Assembly: GCF_002920575.1 (NCBI RefSeq)
Contig: NZ_PQSQ01000087.1
Coordinates: 1-33,527, forward strand
DNA: 33,527 bases
Origin: Streptomyces sp. Ru73
GTDB lineage: Bacteria; Actinomycetota; Actinomycetes; Streptomycetales; Streptomycetaceae
Direction: 5' to 3'
The translations under genes and the position numbers were made by a program. Shown here in pieces: positions 15,962 through 23,190 of this stretch. The notes below the pieces were generated by a model that was not told the origin of the DNA, did no database searches, and saw nothing but the letters and a program-made list of their open reading frames with translations. The number at the start of each line of letters is the position of its first letter. Position 1 is the stretch's first letter.

Positions 15962-16486
15962 TCAGAGGCCCGAGATCTGGGACTTCGGGGAGAGGTACGG
16001 CGGCCCCTGCTGCTGGAGGAGCGGCGGCTGCTGCGGCTTCCCCGACGGGTTCTCCGGGGTGCACTGCTGCAGCCCGTTGTACGCGGCGTGGTCGCCGTCC
16101 TGGAGCGTGTTGTTGGTGCTGGTGAGGGCCTGCCGCTCACGGGAGAGGCGGCCCTGCAGCGTCTTGACCGACTTCTCCCAGTCGGTCATGAGGCTCTTGA
16201 GCCCCTTGCCGGTCTCCCAGCCGTCGAAGGCCTTCTGCGCCTTCGTCGTGGCCTCGTCCGCGTGGCCGCCGGCCTTCTTGGTGTCCGGTACGACGTCCTT
16301 GTCCAGGGCCTCCGCGGCGGCCTTCTTCTTGGCCGGTGAGCTCGCGAGCGGTGTGCTGCCGCCCGGCGGCAGCAGCAGCCCGTTGTTGCCGCCCGGCGTC
16401 AGTGGCCCGGTGCTGTTGATCTGCGTATGGGTGCCGGCTGCGGTGCTCCGGGAGCGGAGGCCCGCCCACTCGTCCTCGAACGACAC
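15962..16486 (-). CDS. Small coiled-coil ESX-associated protein (174 aa), partner candidate of the 742-residue gene
   Basis: The start chosen is the GTG at 16486, giving VSFEDEWAGLRS as the N-terminus, because AGGGGGA lies about 5 nt upstream. An ATG 57 bp earlier has no such site. The product is 174 residues. After the SFEDEW head come a Pro/Gly/Ser linker (about 20-50), a long charged helix (about 50-130, with KKKAAAEALD and LQGRLSRERQAL) and a Gln/Pro-rich tail ending ISGL. There is no signal peptide or TM. The single cysteine (LQQCTP) lies in the tail. Like the 155-residue protein at 7334, it precedes a long WXG-like gene and may be its dimer partner or chaperone. The family is not identified with confidence. 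Confidence 0.78.
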   Translation of the reverse strand: MSFEDEWAGLRSRSTAAGTHTQINSTGPLTPGGNNGLLLPPGGSTPLASSPAKKKAAAEALDKDVVPDTKKAGGHADEATTKAQKAFDGWETGKGLKSLMTDWEKSVKTLQGRLSRERQALTSTNNTLQDGDHAAYNGLQQCTPENPSGKPQQPPLLQQQGPPYLSPKSQISGL

Positions 16487-16623
16487 TGTTTCCCCCTGAA
16501 TGACGTCGGCGTCCTGCTTCGCGACCACGAGCTGTCGGTACATGTCAAGCTAGCAAGATCGATGCAGCGCGCGCACCCGTGTACGCCGGTTCCGGTTGGG
16601 CATGACCGAACAGCCGGAAATGG

Positions 16624-16655
16624 GTGCGGGGCTCGCCGTACGCCGAGCCCCGCAC
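16624..16655 (-). terminator. Terminator-like hairpin just after eccC
   Basis: GTGCGGGGCTCG (16624-16635) and CGAGCCCCGCAC (16644-16655) form a perfect 12-bp stem with an 8-nt loop. It starts 5 nt beyond the eccC stop on the minus strand. No strong T-tract follows, as is common in Streptomyces terminators. Confidence 0.75.
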
Positions 16656-16659
16656 ACCG

Positions 16660-19600
16660 TCACTGGAATTCCGGCAGCCATCCCAGCTGCACCAGTGGCG
16701 TCCCGCGCTTCCGCGAGACGAAGTAACCGCGGCCCGGGGGCATCGGGCGGGGGCGGACGTTGCCGAGCAGGTCGCCCTCGCTCGGGTCGCCCGAGAGGAC
16801 CACGCCCTGGGCGCCCAGCTCCTTGATGCGCTGCATGAACGACTCGTACATCGACCGGGAGGCACCGGCGGAGCTGCGCGCGATGATGAAGCGGATGCCG
16901 ATGTCGCGGGCGAACGGCAGGTTGTCGGTGAGCTGGGCCAGCGGGTTGCCGCTGGAGGTGGAGACCAGCTCGTAGTCGTCGACGATGATGAAGATCTTCG
17001 GGCCGCTCCACCAGCTGCGGTCGCGCAGCTGCTGCGCGGTGACGTCGGGTGCCGGGGCCCGGCGTTCCATCAGGCCGTGCAGTGCCTGCATGTGCGCCTC
17101 CATGGAGTTGGCCATGGGGGCGTACTCCAGCAGGTGCGACTCGGGGATCGCGCTGAGCAGGCTGCGGCGGTAGTCGCCGACGACGATCTTCGCCTCGTCC
17201 GGGTGGTACCGCTCGGAGATCTGCTTCGCCAGCAACCGCAGCACGCCCGTCTTGCCGGACTCGCTGTCGCCGAAGACCAGGAAGAAGGGGTCGGTCTCGA
17301 AGTCCACGAAGACCGGTTCGAGGTTGTTCTCGTCCAGGGCGAAGGCCACACCGCGCTCCGGGTGGTCGCCGCCCTTCGGAAGCTGGTGCGCTGGCACCTC
17401 GCGGGGGAGCATGCGCACGGCGGGCGCGGGCGCGTACGGCCAGTGGCTCGCGATCACGCGGTTCATCTCGGCCGTGGCGTCGGAGAGGTCGCCGGCCTGC
17501 GAGATGCCGTCGATCCGCGGCAGGGCGCCCATGAAGTGCAGCTTCTCCGGCGTCTGGCCGCGGCCGGGCACGCCTGCCGGGACGTTGGCCGCGACCTTGC
17601 GGTCGAAGTCGGAGTCCATGGTGTCGCCGAGCCGCAGCTCCAGCCGGTTCATCAGCTGGTCCTTGAGGGCGGCGCGCACCTCCATGCTGCGGGTGGCCGT
17701 GATGACGACGTGGATGCCGTAGCCGAGGCCGCGCGCGGCGATGTCGTTGACGAGGGCCTCCGCCATCTCGTACTCGGCCCGGAAGTTGCCCCAGCCGTCG
17801 ATGACCAGGAAGACGTCGCCCCACGCCTGGTCGGCGGCCTGGCCGCGGGCCCGCATCCGGCGGTAGGTGGCGATGGAGTCGATGTCGTGGGCGCGGAAGT
17901 ACTCCTCGCGGCGGGCGAGGATGCCGGCGACCTCGGCGACGGTACGGCGCACCCGGTCCGGGTCGAGGCGCGAGGCGATCCCGCCGACGTGCGGCAGCCC
18001 GGACACCGCGGAGAGCCCGCCGCCACCGAAGTCGAGGCCGTAGAACTGCACCTCGGTCGGGGTGTGGGTGAGCGCGAAGGACGAGATGAGGGTGCGCAGC
18101 AGCGTGGACTTGCCGGACTGCGGGCCGCCGACGATGAGCATGTGGCCGGCCGCGCCGGAGAAGTCGCGGTAGAGCGGGTCACGACGCTGCTCGAACGGCT
18201 TGTCGACGAGGCCCAGGGGCACGATCAGCCGGCCGAGGTAGGGGTAGTCGGGCATCGTCAGGCCCCGGCCCTCCACCGGCGCGAGGCCCGGCAGCAGCTC
18301 GTCCAGCGGGGCCGCGGTGTCCAGCGGCGGCAGCCACACCTGGTGGGCGGGGGTGCCCCGGCCCTCCAGGCGGCGGACGATGACGTCCAGGACGGTGTCG
18401 GCCAGTGCGTCGTCCTGGGCGGGACGCTGCTCCGGTACCTGCGCGGCGACCGGGTCGGGGGCCGCGTACTGGACCGGGACCGGGGCGGCCGTGAAGAGCA
18501 CCGGGCGGCGGTCGACGGGGAGCGGCCCGGCCGGGGCACGGTCGGCGCCGGCACCGTCGCGGTACACGCCGGAGACGTACGCCGCCTTGAAGCGGACCAT
18601 CTCGTCCGTGCCGAACTTCAGGTAGCCGGAACCGGGCACGGACGGCAGGTGGTAGGCGTCGGGGACGCCGAGGGCCGCACGGGATTCGGCGGCCGAGAAG
18701 GTGCGCAGGCCGACGCGGTAGGAGAGGTACGTCTCCAGGCCGCGCAGCCGGCCCTCCTCCAGGCGCTGCGAGGCGAGCAGCAGGTGGACACCGAGCGACC
18801 GGCCGATGCGGCCGATCTGGATGAACATGTCGATGAAGTCCGGCTTGGCGGTGAGCAGCTCGCTGAACTCGTCGATGACCAGGACGAGCGAGGCGATCGG
18901 CTCCAGCGGCGCGCCGGCCAGCCGGGCCTTCTCGTAGTCGTGGATGTTGGCGTAGTTGCCGGCGTCGCGCAGCATCTCCTGGCGCCGGTTGAGCTCACCG
19001 CGGATGGAGTCGCCCATGCGGTCGACGAGCGTGAGGTCGTCCGCGAGGTTGGTGATCACCGCCGCGACGTGCGGCATCTGGGACATGCCGGCGAAGGTGG
19101 CGCCGCCCTTGAAGTCCGCCAGGACGAAGTTGAGGGTCTCGGAGGAGTGGGTGACGGCCAGGCCGAGCACGAGGGTGCGCAGCAGCTCGGACTTGCCGGA
19201 ACCGGTCGCACCGACGCACAGACCGTGCGGGCCCATGCCGTCCTGCGCCGCTTCCTTGAGGTCGAGCATGACCGGCTGGCCGTCCTCGCCGACACCGATC
19301 GGTACGCGCAGCCGCTCCGCCTGGGAACGCGGCCGCCAGGTCCGCTGGGTGTCGACGGAGGCCGCGTCGCCGAGGTTGAGAAGGTCGGTGAACTCCAGGT
19401 TGGCGAGCAGCGGTTCGTCGTCGTCCCCGCCGCTGCCCATGCGCAGCGGCGCGAGCTGGCGCGCCAGCGCCTCGGCGGCCGCCACGGACAGGTAGTCCGG
19501 CACGCCGTCGTAGACCATGCCCCGCCCGGCCTCGAGCTGCAGGGCGCCGGGCCGTACGAGGACGGACAGGTCGCCGCGGGGCGCGCTGAGTTCGCCCGGC

Positions 19601-20637
19601 ACGACATCGAGGACGGTGACGCCCTGCAGTCCTTCGGGGGAGGCGAGCAGCGAGGTCGGCGGCACGTTCGTACCGTCCAGGACCACCAGCAGGTGCGGCA
19701 TGTCCAGCAGCGGCTGGCCGCCGGCGTTGAACCGCGGCCTGCCCTCCAGCTTCACGGACAGCAGCTGCTCCAGTTCCCAGGCGTCCGTGGTGATGAGCCG
19801 GGGCGTGCCCGCGCCGTCGGCCGGGCCCTGGGCCTGGACGTGCGGCAGCCACTTGGCCCACTCCCAGCGGTCGGTGGCCTCGCCGGGCGCGGCCGCGATC
19901 GCGATGATGAGGTCGTCGGGGGAGTGCAGCGCGGCGAGCGAGGCGACCAGCGCGCGTGCGGTGCCGTGCACCGACTCGGGTTCGCCGGAGACCGCCATGT
20001 GGTAGAAGGCGCGCAGCGAGACCGCCATCGGCAGTCCGTCGAGGGTGCCGTGCACGCTGAGGAACCGGTGCATCGCACCGGCGGTGAGCGGTTCCAGCTC
20101 CTCGACCGGCGCGGTGTCCGGCGCGACCAGCGGTGTCGCCAGCTGCTGGGCGCCGAGGCCGATGCGCACCTGGCCGAAGTCCTCGTCGCCCACGCGCCGT
20201 TCCCACACGCGGCTGCCCTCGGCCACCAGGGACCAGAGCTGATCGGGGGAGGGGTGCAGGTAGTACTGCGCGTCGCGCTGCTTGCGCGCGGTCTTGCGGA
20301 CCGTGCGGCGGGTCTGCGCGAGGTACTTGAGGTAGTCGCGGCGGGTGTCCGCCATCTGCCCCTGGGTGCCGCGCCGGTGACGCACCACCATCGTCACGAT
20401 CATGCCGAGGGTCGACGCGATCATGAGGATGCCCATGATGCGCATGAACGGATTCGCCTGCGGCATGAAGAAGTACACCATCGAGCCGCCGCCCATTCCG
20501 ACGGTCGGCAGGATCTGCATCAGCATGCCTTCTTGCCGCCCCTTGGGCAGCTCCGGCGGGGCTTCGAGCTGCAGTGGGTCCGTGGGCACCTCCGGAGGCA
20601 GAGCCCTCGGGGGACGCTTCACGACGATCTGACTCAC
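16660..20637 (-). CDS. eccC: Type VII secretion ATPase EccC (EccCa-EccCb fusion)
   Basis: The product is 1325 residues, the full length for a fused EccC with three FtsK/SpoIIIE-type ATPase domains. Two membrane helices (about 42-60 and 66-85) anchor it after a conserved N-terminus, IVVKRPPRALPPEVP. Walker A motifs are GATGSGKS (476-483), GGPQSGKS (837-844) and GDSESGKT (1123-1130). Walker B is VLVIDE (585-590) in domain 1, with the catalytic Glu. It is VFLVIDG (942-948) in domain 2 and IFIIVDD (1215-1221) in domain 3, both without it. So only domain 1 looks fully hydrolytic, as in the known family. Domain 3 normally binds the Esx tail. The start is the GTG at 20637. The protein powers substrate export in the EccBCDE complex. 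It is divergent from eccD. Confidence 0.96.
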   Translation of the reverse strand: MSQIVVKRPPRALPPEVPTDPLQLEAPPELPKGRQEGMLMQILPTVGMGGGSMVYFFMPQANPFMRIMGILMIASTLGMIVTMVVRHRRGTQGQMADTRRDYLKYLAQTRRTVRKTARKQRDAQYYLHPSPDQLWSLVAEGSRVWERRVGDEDFGQVRIGLGAQQLATPLVAPDTAPVEELEPLTAGAMHRFLSVHGTLDGLPMAVSLRAFYHMAVSGEPESVHGTARALVASLAALHSPDDLIIAIAAAPGEATDRWEWAKWLPHVQAQGPADGAGTPRLITTDAWELEQLLSVKLEGRPRFNAGGQPLLDMPHLLVVLDGTNVPPTSLLASPEGLQGVTVLDVVPGELSAPRGDLSVLVRPGALQLEAGRGMVYDGVPDYLSVAAAEALARQLAPLRMGSGGDDDEPLLANLEFTDLLNLGDAASVDTQRTWRPRSQAERLRVPIGVGEDGQPVMLDLKEAAQDGMGPHGLCVGATGSGKSELLRTLVLGLAVTHSSETLNFVLADFKGGATFAGMSQMPHVAAVITNLADDLTLVDRMGDSIRGELNRRQEMLRDAGNYANIHDYEKARLAGAPLEPIASLVLVIDEFSELLTAKPDFIDMFIQIGRIGRSLGVHLLLASQRLEEGRLRGLETYLSYRVGLRTFSAAESRAALGVPDAYHLPSVPGSGYLKFGTDEMVRFKAAYVSGVYRDGAGADRAPAGPLPVDRRPVLFTAAPVPVQYAAPDPVAAQVPEQRPAQDDALADTVLDVIVRRLEGRGTPAHQVWLPPLDTAAPLDELLPGLAPVEGRGLTMPDYPYLGRLIVPLGLVDKPFEQRRDPLYRDFSGAAGHMLIVGGPQSGKSTLLRTLISSFALTHTPTEVQFYGLDFGGGGLSAVSGLPHVGGIASRLDPDRVRRTVAEVAGILARREEYFRAHDIDSIATYRRMRARGQAADQAWGDVFLVIDGWGNFRAEYEMAEALVNDIAARGLGYGIHVVITATRSMEVRAALKDQLMNRLELRLGDTMDSDFDRKVAANVPAGVPGRGQTPEKLHFMGALPRIDGISQAGDLSDATAEMNRVIASHWPYAPAPAVRMLPREVPAHQLPKGGDHPERGVAFALDENNLEPVFVDFETDPFFLVFGDSESGKTGVLRLLAKQISERYHPDEAKIVVGDYRRSLLSAIPESHLLEYAPMANSMEAHMQALHGLMERRAPAPDVTAQQLRDRSWWSGPKIFIIVDDYELVSTSSGNPLAQLTDNLPFARDIGIRFIIARSSAGASRSMYESFMQRIKELGAQGVVLSGDPSEGDLLGNVRPRPMPPGRGYFVSRKRGTPLVQLGWLPEFQ

Positions 20638-20818
20638 CAGCGCACCAATCCCTTGTACGGGGAGGACTGTTCGCTGCCGACACCCCCGTGGCGACGGCTC
20701 CCACCCGTGCCGGGTGATCCTACTGGGATGTCAACAACCCCAAGAGCGCTAGGGTGGCGCACGGTAATTGCGCAGCTGCAAATAGACGTTGAATGTCGGG
20801 AATGAGGGGGAACTGCCC
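20638..20818. promoter_or_regulatory. Divergent eccC/eccD promoter region
   Basis: This 181-bp gap lies between divergent genes. A consensus -10, TAGGAT, lies on the minus strand at 20722-20717, about 80 bp before eccC. A TAGGGT lies on the plus strand at 20750-20755, about 64 bp before eccD. Neither has a clear -35 at 16-18 nt. A TTGACA on the minus strand (20734-20729) is only 6 nt from TAGGAT, too close to act as its -35. Confidence 0.45.
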
Positions 20819-22291
20819 GTGAGTGCGACGGCTTCCATGACGGCCACGGGGGCGGCTACCGGCTTCTGCCGGGTCACAATTGTCGCGCCCGACAGCCGCA
20901 TCGACGTGGCACTTCCCGAGGACATTCCCGTCGCCGACATCTACCCGGAAATTCTCCGGCTGAGCGGCCAGACCCCGGCCGACGGCGCACCTGTCGGATA
21001 CCACTTGGTCCGCCGGGACGGCACCGTCCTGGACGGCTCCCGGTCCTTCGCGGCCCAGCGCATCCTGGACGGCGACGTGCTGAGCCTGCGGCCGTTCTCC
21101 GAGTCGCTGCCGCCCGCGGTCTACGACGACGTCTCCGACTCCGTCGCGTCGGCCGTCACCCGCGACCGCACGCTGTGGAACGACGATCTGCTGCGTACCG
21201 CAGGGCTGGCCGGCTCCATGGTGCTGCTGGTGCTGATGGGGTTCGTGCTGTGGTTCGCCGACCCGGCGCGGCACAACATGCACGGCCTGCCCGGCATCCT
21301 CGCCGCCGTCGCCGGTGTCCTGCTGGTCGCGCTGGCGGCCGTACGGGCCCGGGTGTACGACGACCGGGCCTCCGCGATCGCCCTCGGCCTCGGCAGCCTG
21401 CCGCACATCATGATCGCCGGGTCGGGGCTGCTGCCGCTGCCGGACGGCCAGGGCGTCGGCCGGCTGCAGTTCCTGCTCGGCTGCGTGGCCGTACTGATCG
21501 TCTCCGTCTTCCTGATCGCCGTCACGCCCAACGGTGACGGCCCGTTCGTCGCCGCCGCCTTCACCGCCACGGTCGGCACGCTCGCCACGTTCGTCGCGAT
21601 CCTCACCGACCTCCGGCCCGTCGACACCGCCGCCATCTGCGTGTGCGTCGTGGTCGGCGTCATCGCCTTCCTGCCGGGCCTCTCGGCCCGCTTCGCCCGG
21701 CTGCCCATCGGCTACACCCCGCCGCGCACCCCCAGCTCCGGCTACGACGACCCGGACGCCACCCCCGAGACCGAGGGCCCCGTCGACGCCGAGCGCATCG
21801 CGGCGCAGGCCCGCCGCGGCCACGAAATGCTCGTCGGCCTGGTCGGCGGCTGCGCGGCGGTCGTCACCTTCGCCGCCGGTGTCCTCGGCTTCTCCGACTC
21901 GGTCTGGGGCCAGGTGCTCGCCTTCGCCGCCGGCCTGTCCATGCTGATGCGCGCCCGCCTCTTCCGCTACACCTCCCAGGTCACCTGTGCCCTGGCCGCC
22001 GGTCTCGCCGCCTTCGCCCTCCTCGGCCTCGGCCTCGCCCTGCACCCGCCGGCCGTCCTCGGCGACGGCGGTTTCGCCGCCGACCTGCGCACGATCTGGC
22101 TCACCGCCGCGATCGCCGCCGCCGCGGCCCTGGTCACCGCCATCGCCCTGATCGTCCCCCGCAAGGGCGTCACCCCCTTCTGGGCCCGCTTCGCCGAGCT
22201 CTTCGAAAACCTCGTCCTGCTGTCCCTGGTCCCGCTGTGCCTCGCGGTGATGAACGTGTACATGGCGGCGCGGGGGATGACCAGCAAGTAG
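20819..22291 (+). CDS. eccD: Type VII secretion membrane protein EccD
   Basis: The product is 490 residues from the GTG at 20819. This start is chosen because GAGGGGGA (20804-20811) lies 7 nt before it; an ATG at 20789 has no such site. An N-terminal ubiquitin-like (YukD-type) domain spans about residues 15-95, with FCRVTIVAP and a DGDVLSLRP end strand. Eleven hydrophobic helices follow: six, then a hydrophilic cytosolic loop with a Pro/Asp/Glu-rich stretch, then five. This is the full EccD topology, the subunit that lines the ESX membrane complex. It is divergent from eccC, with which it acts, and its gene is followed by the rpsO leader after about 80 bp. Confidence 0.95.
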   Translation: MSATASMTATGAATGFCRVTIVAPDSRIDVALPEDIPVADIYPEILRLSGQTPADGAPVGYHLVRRDGTVLDGSRSFAAQRILDGDVLSLRPFSESLPPAVYDDVSDSVASAVTRDRTLWNDDLLRTAGLAGSMVLLVLMGFVLWFADPARHNMHGLPGILAAVAGVLLVALAAVRARVYDDRASAIALGLGSLPHIMIAGSGLLPLPDGQGVGRLQFLLGCVAVLIVSVFLIAVTPNGDGPFVAAAFTATVGTLATFVAILTDLRPVDTAAICVCVVVGVIAFLPGLSARFARLPIGYTPPRTPSSGYDDPDATPETEGPVDAERIAAQARRGHEMLVGLVGGCAAVVTFAAGVLGFSDSVWGQVLAFAAGLSMLMRARLFRYTSQVTCALAAGLAAFALLGLGLALHPPAVLGDGGFAADLRTIWLTAAIAAAAALVTAIALIVPRKGVTPFWARFAELFENLVLLSLVPLCLAVMNVYMAARGMTSK

Positions 22292-22367
22292 GGTCCGGTC
22301 CAGGGGGCCCGCACCCCGCGACCTGGCAGCTCGCTACGCGCGGTCACCGGCACTGGTCACCCCCTGC

Positions 22368-22438
22368 TACCCTGGCTGAGCCCAGCCGAGTAATCGAAGC
22401 TCCTCTGTGAAGCAGACCAGAGGCGCTCGGTGGGGCTC
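22368..22438 (+). promoter_or_regulatory. Structured rpsO leader RNA (candidate S15 autoregulatory site) with a -10-like hexamer
   Basis: GAGCCC (22378-22383) pairs with GGGCTC (22433-22438), and CCGAG (22386-22390) with CTCGG (22426-22430). They are separated by a 2x2 internal loop. Inside them CCTCTG (22402-22407) pairs with CAGAGG (22418-22423). A competing hairpin, GGCT/AGCC, uses 22374-22387. TACCCT (22368-22373) could be the -10 that starts RNA at this structure. The structure ends 10 nt before the SD. S15 represses its own mRNA through leader structures in several bacteria. That this is such a site is inference. Confidence 0.5.
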
Positions 22439-22460
22439 AGAGGAAACCAAGGAGTACCGC

Positions 22461-22748
22461 GTGTCGCTCGACGCCGCTACGAAGAAGCAGATCATGGCCG
22501 AGTTCGCCACCAAGGAGGGTGACACCGGTTCCCCCGAGGTTCAGGTCGCGCTGCTCTCCCGCCGCATCTCGGACCTGACCGAGCACCTCAAGACCCACAA
22601 GCACGACCACCACTCCCGCCGTGGTCTGCTGCTGCTGGTCGGCCAGCGCCGCCGCCTGCTGCAGTACCTGGCGAAGAAGGACATCACCCGCTTCCGCCAG
22701 CTGGTGGAGCGCCTCGGCATCCGCCGTGGTGCGGCGGGCGCCAAGTAA
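22461..22748 (+). CDS. rpsO: 30S ribosomal protein S15
   Basis: The product is 95 residues. It starts at the GTG at 22461 with AAGGAG at 22449-22454; the longer frame upstream reads through the structured leader. Family signatures are clear: GDTGSPEVQVALLS, the HLKTHKHDHHSRRGLL segment that contacts 16S rRNA, and YLAKKDITRFRQLVERLGIRR. The C-terminus has a short GAAGAK extension. S15 binds the central domain of 16S rRNA early in 30S assembly. It stands directly before pnp, the conserved bacterial rpsO-pnp order, and likely shares a transcript with it that is divided by the hairpins that follow. Confidence 0.97.
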   Translation: MSLDAATKKQIMAEFATKEGDTGSPEVQVALLSRRISDLTEHLKTHKHDHHSRRGLLLLVGQRRRLLQYLAKKDITRFRQLVERLGIRRGAAGAK

Positions 22749-22758
22749 GACGTCGTGG

Positions 22759-22792
22759 AGGGAGCGGTTCCCGGGACCGGGGGCCGCTCCCT
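22759..22792 (+). terminator. Terminator-like hairpin after rpsO
   Basis: AGGGAGCGG (22759-22767) pairs with CCGCTCCCT (22784-22792) around a GC-rich 16-nt loop and is followed by TTG. It starts 11 nt after the rpsO stop. It may end part of the rpsO transcript or protect its 3' end. Confidence 0.7.
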
Positions 22793-22802
22793 TTGCCGTA
22801 CG

Positions 22803-22848
22803 CGGGAAAACTCCCGTGGGTGCCGGACACCCGATGCTTCCGGCACCC
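22803..22848 (+). promoter_or_regulatory. Second rpsO-pnp intergenic hairpin pair, possible RNase III processing site
   Basis: CGGGA/TCCCG (22803-22807/22812-22816) makes a small hairpin. Next to it GGGTGCCGG (22818-22826) pairs perfectly with CCGGCACCC (22840-22848) around a 13-nt loop. From memory, RNase III cleaves the rpsO-pnp intergenic hairpin in S. coelicolor; this stem is the best candidate here. A -10-like TAGTCT (22869-22874) downstream might start a pnp-specific transcript. Confidence 0.55.
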
Positions 22849-23110
22849 CCTGGTGGCCAGAAGCTTTGTAGTCTGGTCCCACAACGCCATACCGACGGCG
22901 CAGCAACGACAGCGCCGTGGCCGGCGCGCCGCGTTCCTCACCGACCGGTGCGCCACGCAGACAACGCAACAGCGAAACGCGAAAGAGGTGGGGCGCCCAT
23001 CAGCCGCCGGTCCTCGGTAGTGGCCTCCGGTGACGCGCGGGCCCTCAGGGCTCGCCACGCACCGGGTGCTTCGATCGAAGACCGGCCCGCACAGGCGCTC
23101 CACCATCCAT

Positions 23111-23164
23111 GATCCGCTGCCACACGGGCAGCGGGTCGCAGACGGTCCCCTGCCAGACGGGCAG
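23111..23164 (+). repeat. Two tandem hairpin repeats in the pnp leader
   Basis: The unit CTGCCANACGGGCAGCGG occurs twice with a 33-nt period (from 23117 and 23150), each copy followed by CGCAGACG. The first copy folds as an 11-bp stem (23111-23121 with 23127-23137, one G-U pair) with loop ACACG. The second folds as a 5-bp stem (23150-23154 with 23160-23164) with loop AGACG. The second ends about 12 nt before the pnp SD (23176-23181), so it may influence ribosome access or PNPase binding. Confidence 0.6.
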
Positions 23165-23190
23165 CGGACGCAGACGAGGAGATATTCCTG

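Noticed and set aside
16543..16548. TTGACA on the minus strand upstream of the 174-residue gene
   Set aside because: No -10 hexamer stands 16-18 nt downstream of it on that strand.
16624..20805. 1393-residue plus-strand ORF opposite eccC
   Set aside because: It is a GC-bias shadow: eccC on the other strand has full motif support, and this reading has no ribosome-binding site, no motifs and a His/Arg/Gly/Val-rich artificial composition.
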